From assembly GCA_025964695.1 (NCBI GenBank), contig JAOPYK010000214.1, positions 1 through 35,427 on the forward strand: a stretch of 35,427 nt of DNA, given 5' to 3'. The DNA is from Streptosporangiaceae bacterium (GTDB lineage Bacteria > Actinomycetota > Actinomycetes > Streptosporangiales > Streptosporangiaceae). Made by a program: the position numbers and the translations under genes. Positions 7,814-14,675 of this stretch are shown here, piece by piece; within the stretch, counting starts at the first letter, position 1, and each line of letters starts with the position of its first letter. The notes under the pieces were generated by a model. That model made no database searches. It was given only the letters and a program-made list of their open reading frames with translations, and had not been told where the DNA came from.

Positions 7814-7918
7814 CCGGGCAGCCAGCGCCGCAGTTGTTCGCGCGTGTCACGGGTGCGGCCGAAGTCGCTGGCCGGCCGAACGCATCCGGCCGGGCCAGCA
7901 TCGCACTGCACGTCATGC

Positions 7919-8060
7919 TTAACGGACGTCGTCCCCACGGACCGCGGACGCGGCCAAGCCCGGCACCAACTCCTCCTGGACCCGGTCCCGTTTCAGGTAC
8001 ATGTCCCAGTAGCGCTCGGCGAGGTCCTCGGCTGTCCCGCGGGCGGGTGGTCGTCCTGGC
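7919..8060 (-). pseudogene. Possible C-terminal remnant of a short-chain dehydrogenase
   Basis: The minus-strand frame ending at the TAA at 7919 reads RGTAEDLAERYWDMYLKRDR, then QEELVPG. This resembles the last helix region of short-chain dehydrogenases. No Rossmann core is present. It abuts the integrase remnant at 8073-8177. Identification is tentative. Confidence 0.35.
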
Positions 8061-8072
8061 CTGCGCTTGGGG

Positions 8073-8177
8073 GCGCAGCACGAGGATCTCTACATCTTTC
8101 GAGGTTTCCGATCGGGCGAGTAGCGCGATCCAGCCGAACACCCGCAAGACGATCAAGTACAGCAGCCGCAGAGCCAT
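8073..8177 (-). pseudogene. N-terminal remnant of an integrase-core (IS3/IS481-like) transposase
   Basis: From the ATG at 8177 the frame reads MALRLLYLIVLRVFGWIALL, then ARSETSKDVEILVLR. This is the characteristic start of a common actinobacterial integrase-core protein, whose members continue HEVAVLRRQ. Here the match stops after about 35 residues and the frame runs into dehydrogenase-like debris. The DDE catalytic domain is absent. Confidence 0.65.
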
Positions 8178-8432
8178 GCTGCGATCCTGCCGGAGCCGAG
8201 CAGCTGCGCACGGCAAAACCCCAGATCAGACCCTGCGACACGATTCTCGGCACTCAAACCCGCCGGACCAGATCGGCCGCCCGGGGCGGTTCGGCGTTCG
8301 GCGGGGGCGGACTTGCCGCGGCGGCGACGCTTGTCAGCCCGGGCCGGACCGCCCAGGCATGGCCGCGTTAGCCGGAACAGCAGATTGACGCCGAACCCAC
8401 AAGTGAGGTCCAGATCACATTCGGCCCTCTGA
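8178..8432. other. Spacer with no recognised gene
   Basis: Together with the promoter and leader at 8433-8506 this separates the integrase remnant from the second sigma gene. Short GC-rich frames exist on both strands, but none has a recognisable domain or a convincing ribosome site. Confidence 0.4.
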
Positions 8433-8460
8433 TGTCACACTCCGGGTGCCGCCGCACATC
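8433..8460 (+). promoter_or_regulatory. Candidate ECF41-type promoter
   Basis: TGTCACA at 8433-8439 is followed, after 17 bases, by CATC at 8457-8460. The promoter consensus described for ECF41 sigma factors is TGTCACA at -35 and CGTC at -10 with a similar spacer. It lies 46 bases upstream of the start of the second ECF41 gene, suggesting autoregulation. The -10 part deviates at one base. Confidence 0.6.
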
Positions 8461-8506
8461 TTAGGAGGGAGCACACAACAGGGAGCAATCAACAGGAGGC
8501 CAGCCC

Positions 8507-9430
8507 ATGCCCGACAGCTCGGGGGACACCGCGGAGGACACCGCGACGCAGGTGTTCGCCGACCATCGCGAGTTGCTGTTCTCCGTCGTCTACAACCTGC
8601 TTGGCAGCGTCGCGGACACCGAGGACGTCCTGCAGGACACCTGGCTGTCGTGGGTGCCCAGAAACCGGGCGTCGAGCGCGGAGGAGATCGCCAACCCGCG
8701 CGCCTACCTGGTACGGATCGCGGTGAACCACGCGCTCGCGCGGCAGGCCGCCATCAGCCGCCGCCGCGAGACCTACATCGGGCCGTGGCTGCCCGAACCC
8801 CTGGTCACGGCCACCACCACTACCAACATGCCCGACCCCGCCCTGCGCGCCGAGTCGGTGTCGATGGCGCTGCTGGTCGTCCTGGAGACCCTCACCCCGC
8901 TGGAACGCGCGGTGTTCGTCCTGCACGAGGTGTTCGGTTACGCCCACACCGAGATCGCCGACATCCTCGACCGCACCCCGTCGGCGATACGCCAGCTCGC
9001 CCACCGCGCCCGTGAGCACGTCCACGCCCGCCGCCCCCGCTACCAGGCCGACCCCCGCCTCCAGCAACAGGTGACCGAACGGTTCCTGGCCGCCGCGCTC
9101 GGCGGTGACCTGGACGCCCTCCTGCAGATCCTGGCACCGGAGGTGACCATGTGGACCGACGGCGGCGGCAAGGTCAGAGCAACAACGCTGCGCCCGGTAC
9201 ACGGCCGCGACAAGGTCGCCCGAATGATCACCGGCGTCAGCACCCACGCACCCCAGAACATCGACGTCCGATACCGGACGGTCAACGGCGACCCGTCCGC
9301 GCTGCTGTTCGCCGACGACGCCCCTTTCGCCGTCATGATCATCGACCTCACCCCGGACGGAAACCAGGTGTCGGGAATCTACGTCGTCACCAACCCCGAA
9401 AAGCTCTCCCGAATTGAAGATGAAAAATGA
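8507..9430 (+). CDS. ECF41-type RNA polymerase sigma factor with SnoaL-like C-terminal extension
   Basis: 307 residues from the ATG at 8507, seven bases after AGGAGG. Region 2 is at about residues 15-85 (LLFSVVYNLLGSVADTEDVL, then YLVRIAVNHAL) and region 4 at about 125-180 (LTPLERAVFVLHEVFGYAHT, then ILDRTPSAIRQLAHRARE). A SnoaL-like domain follows (FLAAALGGDLDALLQILAP). Both diagnostic ECF41 motifs are intact: DGGGK in the linker and NPEKL near the end. In studied members these let the C-terminal domain tune sigma activity in place of an anti-sigma factor. A consensus-like ECF41 promoter lies just upstream. It has the same orientation as the redox genes before it and the hemerythrin and NmrA-like genes after it. 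Confidence 0.93.
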   Translation: MPDSSGDTAEDTATQVFADHRELLFSVVYNLLGSVADTEDVLQDTWLSWVPRNRASSAEEIANPRAYLVRIAVNHALARQAAISRRRETYIGPWLPEPLVTATTTTNMPDPALRAESVSMALLVVLETLTPLERAVFVLHEVFGYAHTEIADILDRTPSAIRQLAHRAREHVHARRPRYQADPRLQQQVTERFLAAALGGDLDALLQILAPEVTMWTDGGGKVRATTLRPVHGRDKVARMITGVSTHAPQNIDVRYRTVNGDPSALLFADDAPFAVMIIDLTPDGNQVSGIYVVTNPEKLSRIEDEK

Positions 9431-9589
9431 TCCCGATCACCACAGCCGACCCTCTTGGCTGCGTTCGGAATCGAAGAACCAGCCCGAGTTTCCAATGAGT
9501 GCGTGATCGAGCTCGGGACGCTTGGGTCGAAGTGGCCGGCTGACCTGCACCGATCCGACGATGCCGAACCGGACCCAGCACCGGCCATA

Positions 9590-9625
9590 ATATGGATTCC
9601 ATATGATACGGTATTCATATTGAAT
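9590..9625. promoter_or_regulatory. AT-rich island with two perfect palindromes upstream of the hemerythrin gene
   Basis: ATATGG-ATT-CCATAT at 9590-9604 and ATTCA-TAT-TGAAT at 9613-9625 are both perfect inverted repeats. They lie within 40 bases of AT-rich DNA in a strongly GC-rich region. TATGAT at 9602-9607 could serve as a -10 box. The gene starts at 9683. These are good operator candidates for a dimeric repressor; which one is unknown. Confidence 0.5.
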
Positions 9626-9682
9626 TAATTCGTCGTTTAGCCGGCGAAGTGATGACCGTTCAAGAGATCACAAGGAGTTCCG

Positions 9683-10339
9683 ATGACCACTGATGATGCA
9701 CAGCGCCGACGTTCTTTGCGGGGCAAGGTCGATTTCACGATGATGTACGCGGCGCACGATGCGTTCCAGCGTGACCTGCGGCGCCTGACCGCCGTGGTCG
9801 GGGCGGGCCGGACCGCTGACCCTGCCGTGCGTGCCGGCTGGGAGACCTTCAAGAACCAACTGCATATCCACCACGCCGTCGAGGACGAGGCACTTTGGCC
9901 GCCGCTACGGCAAAAGGTCATCGGGTCCGATGAGGCGAGCGTGCTGGACGCCATGGAAGCCGAGCATGCTCGCATCGATCCGCTGTTGTCGCGGGTCGAT
10001 GCCTCGTTCGCCGCTGCCGACGGGGCGGCGTTGGCAGAGAACGCCGGTGCGCTGGCCGCGGCGCTGGAGGCTCACATGGAGCACGAGGAGGACCAGGCGC
10101 TTCCTCTTGTCGAGGCACGTTTGGGGCCGGAGGGCTGGGCCGGGTTCATCAAGGCGATCAGGGCGAGGCAAGGCCTGAGGGGAGCGGCCGAATTCCTTCC
10201 CTGGATACTCGATAGCGCGTCGGCCGAGACCAGCAGGCGGGTGCTCGGCGGGCTGCCCGCACCCGCCCGGCTCCTCTACCGGGCGGTATGGCGTCCCGGC
10301 TATGCACGCACCCCGCGCTGGAACACCACGACGGCCTGA
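9683..10339 (+). CDS. Hemerythrin HHE-domain protein
   Basis: 218 residues. The start is the ATG at 9683 after AAGGAGTTCCG. The first ~145 residues form a four-helix HHE-type domain with the expected His/Glu ligands: YAAHDAFQRDLRRL, then LHIHHAVEDEALWPPLR, then AMEAEHARIDPLL, then LEAHMEHEEDQALPLVE. A di-iron centre binding O2, NO or related ligands is implied. The C-terminal ~70 residues (AAEFLPWILDSA, then RLLYRAVWRPGY) resemble the tail seen in other actinobacterial hemerythrin-like proteins. No signal peptide, so cytoplasmic. An AT-rich palindromic promoter lies upstream and a hairpin follows the stop. A role in oxygen or redox stress is inferred. Confidence 0.9.
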   Translation: MTTDDAQRRRSLRGKVDFTMMYAAHDAFQRDLRRLTAVVGAGRTADPAVRAGWETFKNQLHIHHAVEDEALWPPLRQKVIGSDEASVLDAMEAEHARIDPLLSRVDASFAAADGAALAENAGALAAALEAHMEHEEDQALPLVEARLGPEGWAGFIKAIRARQGLRGAAEFLPWILDSASAETSRRVLGGLPAPARLLYRAVWRPGYARTPRWNTTTA

Positions 10340-10356
10340 CGTTGAGGTCAGGCGGC

Positions 10357-10375
10357 GGTCCGCCCACCGCGGACC
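10357..10375 (+). terminator. Hairpin after the hemerythrin gene
   Basis: GGTCCGC-CCACC-GCGGACC is a perfect 7-bp stem with a 5-base loop, 17 bases past the stop codon. There is no T-run, as is common for actinobacterial terminators. Confidence 0.5.
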
Positions 10376-10427
10376 AACATCGCGATCCAGGCCCATACGT
10401 CACACCAGTCACCTGATCCATGGAGTC

Positions 10428-10530
10428 GCGCCATCGCGCTCGCTCCCCTGGTGGCGACCGCAGTGACCAGCGCGAAGTACTGGGGCGACCCTCACGGCCT
10501 GGAGGGCGCACTCATCTGGAAGTGAGCAAA
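10428..10530 (+). other. Possible coding remnant before the NmrA-like gene
   Basis: One frame reads AIALAPLVATAVTSAKYWGD, then PHGLEGALIWK, then stop. This looks like the hydrophobic end of a small protein whose beginning is missing. The family was not recognised. It could be chance. Confidence 0.25.
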
Positions 10531-10598
10531 AGGAGGGCGGGGCACCGCTGCGGTGCACTCGCCGAGCAGAGGTTCCCGCACACAGGAAAGGACTTGTC

Positions 10599-11453
10599 GT
10601 GATCTTTGTAACTGGAGCGACCGGCGCCGTCGGTCGGCCCCTGATCGACCTGCTCAGCGCCGCGGGCGCCGACATCCGAGCGGTCACCCGTAACACGCAG
10701 GCCGCAGGCCTACCCGCCGGAGTCGAGGTCGTCGAGGGCGACCCCTCGAAGCCGGCCACGATCACCGACGCCCTGCGGGGCGTCACCGCTGTGTTCCTGA
10801 ACCCGCGCGCGATCGGCAAAGCCGCCGACGAACTGCTGACGCTCGCCCGAGAACAGGGGGTGAAGCGGGTGGTGGCCATGTCGGCGCTCAACGTCGACTT
10901 CGACCTGACCCGGCAGCCGTCCCGTCTCCGCGGCGAGTACAACAAGGAGGTCGAGGCCGCCGCCGTGGCATCCGGCCTCGAGTGGGTGGGCCTGCGGTCC
11001 GGTTTTTACGCCATCAACACCATCGGCATGTGGGCCGGTCAAATCCACGCCGGCGACGTCGTACGCGGCCCGCACGCAGAGTCCGCATGGGCACCGCTGC
11101 ACGAACGAGACATAGCCGCGGTCGGCGCCCACGCCCTGCTCACCGACGAGTTGGTGGGCCGGCGGCCTGTGCTCACCGGACCGCGGTGTCTCACCCAGGA
11201 GGAAATGGTCACCACGATCGGCGAGGCGATCGGCAGGCCTCTGCGTTTCCAGGAAGTTCCACCCCAGGTCGCCAGGCAAGGCATGATCCAGAGCGGTTTT
11301 CCCGCGGCGCTCGCCGCCGGCTTCCTGGCGATGCAGGCCGAGTCTTACGGGCAGCCGGGCCTCGTCTCCGGCGAGGTCGAGAAGATCCTCGGCCGCCCCG
11401 GGCTCACCTTCGCGGAGTGGACCGCCGACCACGACGCCGCATTCCGGAACTAA
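10599..11453 (+). CDS. NmrA-like / atypical short-chain NAD(P)-binding oxidoreductase
   Basis: 284 residues from the GTG at 10599, preceded by AGGAAAGGA. The N-terminus MIFVTGATGAVGRPLIDLLS is the GxxGxxG dinucleotide-binding loop of atypical (NmrA/NAD-dependent epimerase-like) dehydrogenases. Other landmarks are GVEVVEGDPSKPATITDAL, VKRVVAMSAL, WVGLRSGFYAINT, and HERDIAAVGAHAL, plus a C-terminal extension. The catalytic YxxxK is not obvious, as in many NmrA-like sensors. The sequence GEYNKEVE occupies the helix where EKxxE-type motifs usually occur. The substrate is unknown. It lies downstream of the second ECF41 factor and the hemerythrin gene and could be part of that redox regulon, but has its own leader region. 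Confidence 0.87.
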   Translation: MIFVTGATGAVGRPLIDLLSAAGADIRAVTRNTQAAGLPAGVEVVEGDPSKPATITDALRGVTAVFLNPRAIGKAADELLTLAREQGVKRVVAMSALNVDFDLTRQPSRLRGEYNKEVEAAAVASGLEWVGLRSGFYAINTIGMWAGQIHAGDVVRGPHAESAWAPLHERDIAAVGAHALLTDELVGRRPVLTGPRCLTQEEMVTTIGEAIGRPLRFQEVPPQVARQGMIQSGFPAALAAGFLAMQAESYGQPGLVSGEVEKILGRPGLTFAEWTADHDAAFRN

Positions 11454-11584
11454 TCGGCCGGCGACCGCAAGAGTGCGCCCGTCCATGAGTCTGATATCGG
11501 TGCCGTGGCGTCGGTGGCCCGAGCGACTCCTTGATCGCAACGCTCAGCTACCGTCGACGCCGAGCGGCCCAACCACTCGCCGGC

Positions 11585-11721
11585 GCCTACCCGAGCGTGA
11601 CCAAGGCCTGGGTGGACAGCGGCTACAAGCGCAGCGTGATCGAAGCAGGCGCGGCCCAGGGCATCGACGTCGAGGTCATCACGAAAGATCCGGAGAAGGA
11701 GGGATTCCACCCAACGTTTGC
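11585..11721 (+). pseudogene. IS5-family transposase remnant
   Basis: The frame reads AYPSVTKAWVDSGYKRSVIE, then GIDVEVITKDPEKEGFHPTF. This is like the D-containing (ADxGYxG) and IEIVxRxxxxxGFxVLPRRW portion of IS5-type DDE transposases. The flanking domains are missing, and the end runs into the 3' end of the AraC-type gene on the other strand. Confidence 0.6.
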
Positions 11722-12474
11722 TCAGGTTGAGAACAGGTCTCGGAGGCGGCTGGGTGAGTAGCCCAGTTCGGCTCGTACCGTACGGCTGAGGTGGGCCTGG
11801 TCGGCGAAGCCGACAGACGAGGCCAGGCCGGCGAGATCGGTTTCACCTTCCTCAATGCAGGTGAGGACTCGGCTGACCCGGACCCGGTTACGGTAGCGGC
11901 TGACGGTCATGCCGACGTGTCCGCGGAAGGTGCGGCTTAGATGAGCGGGGGAGACCCGCAGCATCCGCGCCAGCCGGACCAAATCCGCCGAGTCGGGGTC
12001 ATCGGCCATGATGGCCTCGCGTGCCCGATCAGCCAGGTCGGCATGGCCCGGAGCCCGCGCGGCCCGATGTGGGCGCACTGCCGTGGTGAGCGCGCCGATG
12101 AGCCGTTCGACAGGGTCGGCGGCGTCACGCATGGTCCGAAGCAGCAACCGGTGGGCAAGCTCCATCCGGGCGTCCACGACCACTGCCGATGCCGGTACCT
12201 GCTCGCCGATGACGGTACGCCAGAGCGGCTCGCGAACCGCGATGAACGTGCACACGTCGCCTCCGGCAGGGTGGGCGAACCTGTGCTCCCGCCCTGGCGT
12301 CTGGAGGTAGCCCAGGGTGGGGTCGACGGTCTGCCGATGCCCGTCGCTTAACAGACGGAACATTCCGCGGTGCGCCAGCACGATTCCAGCCGAACTGGTC
12401 TCCTCCGGCGCCGACCATCCCCGGTGGCTCGCGGCGCACGCGACCACGCGCACATGGAAATCTGGCGTACTCAC
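11722..12474 (-). CDS. AraC-family transcriptional regulator
   Basis: About 250 residues. The frame opens at a GTG at 12495, but the GTG at 12474 sits six bases after GAGG and is preferred. The N-terminal half is a cupin-like sensor (GIVLAHRGMFRLLSDGH, then LGYLQTPGREHRFAHP). The C-terminal ~100 residues are the double helix-turn-helix (SADLVRLARMLRVSPAHLSR, then TFRGHVGMTVSRYRNRVRV, then LAGLASSVGFADQAHLSR, then GYSPSRLRDL). It is transcribed divergently from a DHA2-type exporter, with a 7-bp inverted repeat between them, so it probably controls that exporter in response to its substrate. The 3' end meets an IS5 remnant; the coding region appears complete. Confidence 0.9.
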   Translation of the reverse strand: MSTPDFHVRVVACAASHRGWSAPEETSSAGIVLAHRGMFRLLSDGHRQTVDPTLGYLQTPGREHRFAHPAGGDVCTFIAVREPLWRTVIGEQVPASAVVVDARMELAHRLLLRTMRDAADPVERLIGALTTAVRPHRAARAPGHADLADRAREAIMADDPDSADLVRLARMLRVSPAHLSRTFRGHVGMTVSRYRNRVRVSRVLTCIEEGETDLAGLASSVGFADQAHLSRTVRAELGYSPSRLRDLFST

Positions 12475-12502
12475 CACGACCCTCGAACTTTGCACCGGTC
12501 CA

Positions 12503-12533
12503 GCCTAAGCGCAAATATCTTCAAGACTTAGGC
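12503..12533. promoter_or_regulatory. Inverted repeat between the AraC-type regulator and the exporter
   Basis: GCCTAAG (12503-12509) and CTTAGGC (12527-12533) are perfect 7-bp arms separated by 17 bases of AT-rich DNA. The arm centres are 24 bases apart, suiting a dimeric regulator. It lies in the short gap between divergent genes and is a likely operator. Confidence 0.5.
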
Positions 12534-12550
12534 GGCGGGGAGAGCGAACA

Positions 12551-13978
12551 GTGTGGGTCATGCTCGTCTCTGCTACTCAGGAATTGACTCGTGAACGTGC
12601 CGGGGTCTTGCTCGGGGTGTTGCTGACCGGGCAGACCATGGCGTCGATGGACGGATCGATCGTCAACGTGGCCCTCCCAGCTATCCAGCGCGACCTTGGG
12701 GGCAGCGGCGCCGCGCTGCAACTGATCGTCTTGGCGTATCTGCTCACGCTGGGAGTGCTGATCGTTACCGGCGCTCGTTTGGGCGACCTGCTGGGCCACC
12801 GGCGGGCGTTCCTGCTCGGGCTCGCCGGATTCACCGGTGCCTCGCTACTGTGCGGCCTGGCACCGACCGCGCTCCTGCTGGTCATGGCCCGTGTCGCGCA
12901 AGCTGCGGCGGCGGCGCTGATGATCCCGCAGGTCTTCTCGCTCATTCAGTTGCGCTTCGCGGGGCCGGCCCTGCGGCGCGCGATCGGACTGTACTCGATG
13001 GTGCTGGCCCTGGGGGTCGCGCTCGGCCAGATAATCGGCGGCCTGGTAGTCAGCGCTGATCTGTTCGCGCTGTCCTGGAGACCCGCGTTCCTGATCAATG
13101 TGCCGATGGGAGCCGTGCTCACGATGGCCGGAATGCGTTGGCTGCCGCACGCTGAGCGGACGGCGCGGCGGTTCGACCTGACCGGCGTGGCGCTGCTCAC
13201 TGTGGCGATGGCCGCGCTCATCACGCCGCTGGTCTTCGGACGCCAGTACGGTTGGCAGTTGTGGACCTGGCTTTCGCTGCTAACGGGCGTGGGACTGCTG
13301 GCGGTTTTCACATGGTTCGAGCGACTCGTCACTGATCGCGGCAGGCTACCGCTGCTGGACCTGGAGGTGCTACGACCCCGTGGCGTGAAACCAGGGCTGG
13401 TGGCCTGCCTGCTCGTCATGGGATGCTACTCGGCCTTCCTGTTCGCCTTCACCCTCCACCTGCAAGAGCACCTGGGTTTCGGGCCGCTCGGCGCCGGGCT
13501 GGCCTTTGTGCCGTATGCGAGCGGCTTCGCCGCGCTCAGCTTGACCTGGACCCGCTTGCCGCACCGAGTCCAGATGGCTCTGCCGGTCACTGGCCCGTTG
13601 CTGTTCGCAGCCAGCACGGTGATCGTGGCAGAGGGTTTCGCGGACGGCTGGGCAGCCGGGCAGCTGGCCCCGCTGCTGTTCGCAGCCGGTACCGGCCATG
13701 CGGCCGGCTACAGCCCACTGATCGCACAGATGTCAGTCGTCGTCGGCCCCGACAGAGCCTCGGCGCTGTCCGCACTCAACTCCACTGGCCCCATGCTCTC
13801 CTCTGTCATGGCCATCGCCGGACTCGGCAGCCTATACCTGGCGGCCGGTCTGACCTGGACCCTCGCAGCCATAGCCGCCCTACTCCTCTGCGGCGCGGCC
13901 AGTGCCAGGCTCGCCCGGCACAGCCTCACCCGATCCCCGACCCTCCAAGCCCGGCCGCCCAGTGACATAGCGAGATGA
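12551..13978 (+). CDS. DHA2-family (EmrB/QacA type) MFS drug exporter
   Basis: 475 residues, starting at the GTG at 12551 after GGGGAGAG; the ATG at 12560 is an alternative. The first membrane segments hold MASMDGSIVNVALPAIQRDL, the D-and-N motif of DHA2 (14-helix) proton antiporters. GARLGDLLGHRRAFLLGLA is the motif A loop between helices 2 and 3. GVALGQIIGGLVV corresponds to motif C, typical of exporters. Hydrophobic segments continue to about residue 455, consistent with 14 helices. It probably exports a toxic or signalling compound out of the cytoplasm. The divergent AraC-type gene and the intergenic palindrome suggest substrate-induced expression. A short frame overlaps its stop (ATGA). 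Confidence 0.93.
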   Translation: MWVMLVSATQELTRERAGVLLGVLLTGQTMASMDGSIVNVALPAIQRDLGGSGAALQLIVLAYLLTLGVLIVTGARLGDLLGHRRAFLLGLAGFTGASLLCGLAPTALLLVMARVAQAAAAALMIPQVFSLIQLRFAGPALRRAIGLYSMVLALGVALGQIIGGLVVSADLFALSWRPAFLINVPMGAVLTMAGMRWLPHAERTARRFDLTGVALLTVAMAALITPLVFGRQYGWQLWTWLSLLTGVGLLAVFTWFERLVTDRGRLPLLDLEVLRPRGVKPGLVACLLVMGCYSAFLFAFTLHLQEHLGFGPLGAGLAFVPYASGFAALSLTWTRLPHRVQMALPVTGPLLFAASTVIVAEGFADGWAAGQLAPLLFAAGTGHAAGYSPLIAQMSVVVGPDRASALSALNSTGPMLSSVMAIAGLGSLYLAAGLTWTLAAIAALLLCGAASARLARHSLTRSPTLQARPPSDIAR

Positions 13979-14379
13979 TCACCGGGCAACCGACACCCGG
14001 CCCCTCGACAACCGGACAGTGCGCGGCTCTTGGCATTACCGCGCGACTCGCGCCAGAAGAGCGTGAGCGGATGGCAGCCTCAGGACGACAGGTGCTGCCT
14101 TGCCCACGGGAAGGTCCTATCGCCCTGGGGTCGCCGACGGACGTCTTGGGCTTCAAGGACGTCTCGGTAGACGTCTCAGACGTCTTTGGCGCTGGAGACG
14201 TTTTCGCGGACGTCCCGGACGTCTTCGGGGTGACCGTCGGTTTCGCCGGGCAGGCCGTACCCGCCTCCACCAGTTGCGTGCTCGCGGGGGCGGGCCCGGA
14301 GCCGCCGGCTCCTCCGGACACCTTCGCCGCGATGTCGGCCTGGAGGTCCGCCAGGCCAGCTGTAGGCGAGACCTCGTAG
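13975..14379 (+). CDS. Doubtful 134-residue ORF overlapping the exporter stop
   Basis: The ATG overlaps the exporter's TGA (ATGA), an arrangement typical of translational coupling. The product would contain three 13-residue units (DVLGFKDVSVDVS, DVFGAGDVFADVP, DVFGVTVGFAGQA) encoded by a 39-bp tandem repeat. No family is recognised. Third-position GC is lower than in neighbouring genes, and the opposite strand in the same stretch has a frame with better codon bias, so this may not be a gene. Confidence 0.3.
   Translation: MITGQPTPGPSTTGQCAALGITARLAPEERERMAASGRQVLPCPREGPIALGSPTDVLGFKDVSVDVSDVFGAGDVFADVPDVFGVTVGFAGQAVPASTSCVLAGAGPEPPAPPDTFAAMSAWRSARPAVGETS
14140..14256. repeat. 39-bp tandem repeat built on GACGTC
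   Basis: GACGTC or GACGTT occurs at 14140, 14158, 14170, 14179, 14197, 14209 and 14218. The spacing 18-12-9-18-12-9 defines two 39-bp units plus a decaying third. The period is a multiple of three. On the minus strand it would encode 13-residue units starting PKTS (PKTSGTSAKTSPA, PKTSETSTETSLK). The minus-strand frame (about 14390 down to 13926) has no good start. Confidence 0.75.
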
Positions 14380-14558
14380 GAGACGTGCACCGTTCGGCAC
14401 GAAGGGTATGGGGGCGCTTACGCCGCATCGCCCTTTCTAGTCCCGACCAGACCTGGGCGCCGGAATCGCTGCCGCTGTCGAGGCGGAGGCCGCCGTATGA
14501 CCGGCCAAAGTTTGCTGGCGCCGGGCGATAACGGGCGTTGGCTCCTGGTACCGGTGTG
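14257..14558. other. Stretch without a recognised gene
   Basis: The minus strand has a short frame with good codon bias (VHVSYEVSPTAGLADLQAD) that begins right after a TAA and has no ribosome site. It may be the 5'-truncated piece of a protein that contained the PKTS repeats. Confidence 0.35.
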
Positions 14559-14595
14559 ACGACGGCCCCGGCGCCATGGCAGTCGGGGCCGTCGT
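14559..14595 (-). terminator. Strong hairpin downstream of the QorB-like gene
   Basis: ACGACGGCCCCG and CGGGGCCGTCGT form a perfect 12-bp stem with a 13-base loop, about 80 bases past the stop of the minus-strand reductase gene. There is no T-run. It is symmetric and could act on both strands. Confidence 0.65.
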
Positions 14596-14675
14596 GTGAG
14601 GCGGCGGGTCTGCACGTTCTTCCTCCCGGTGCGGGTGAGGTGTCCCGTGCGCTGCGGTCTCTCCTGGCGTCGGGG

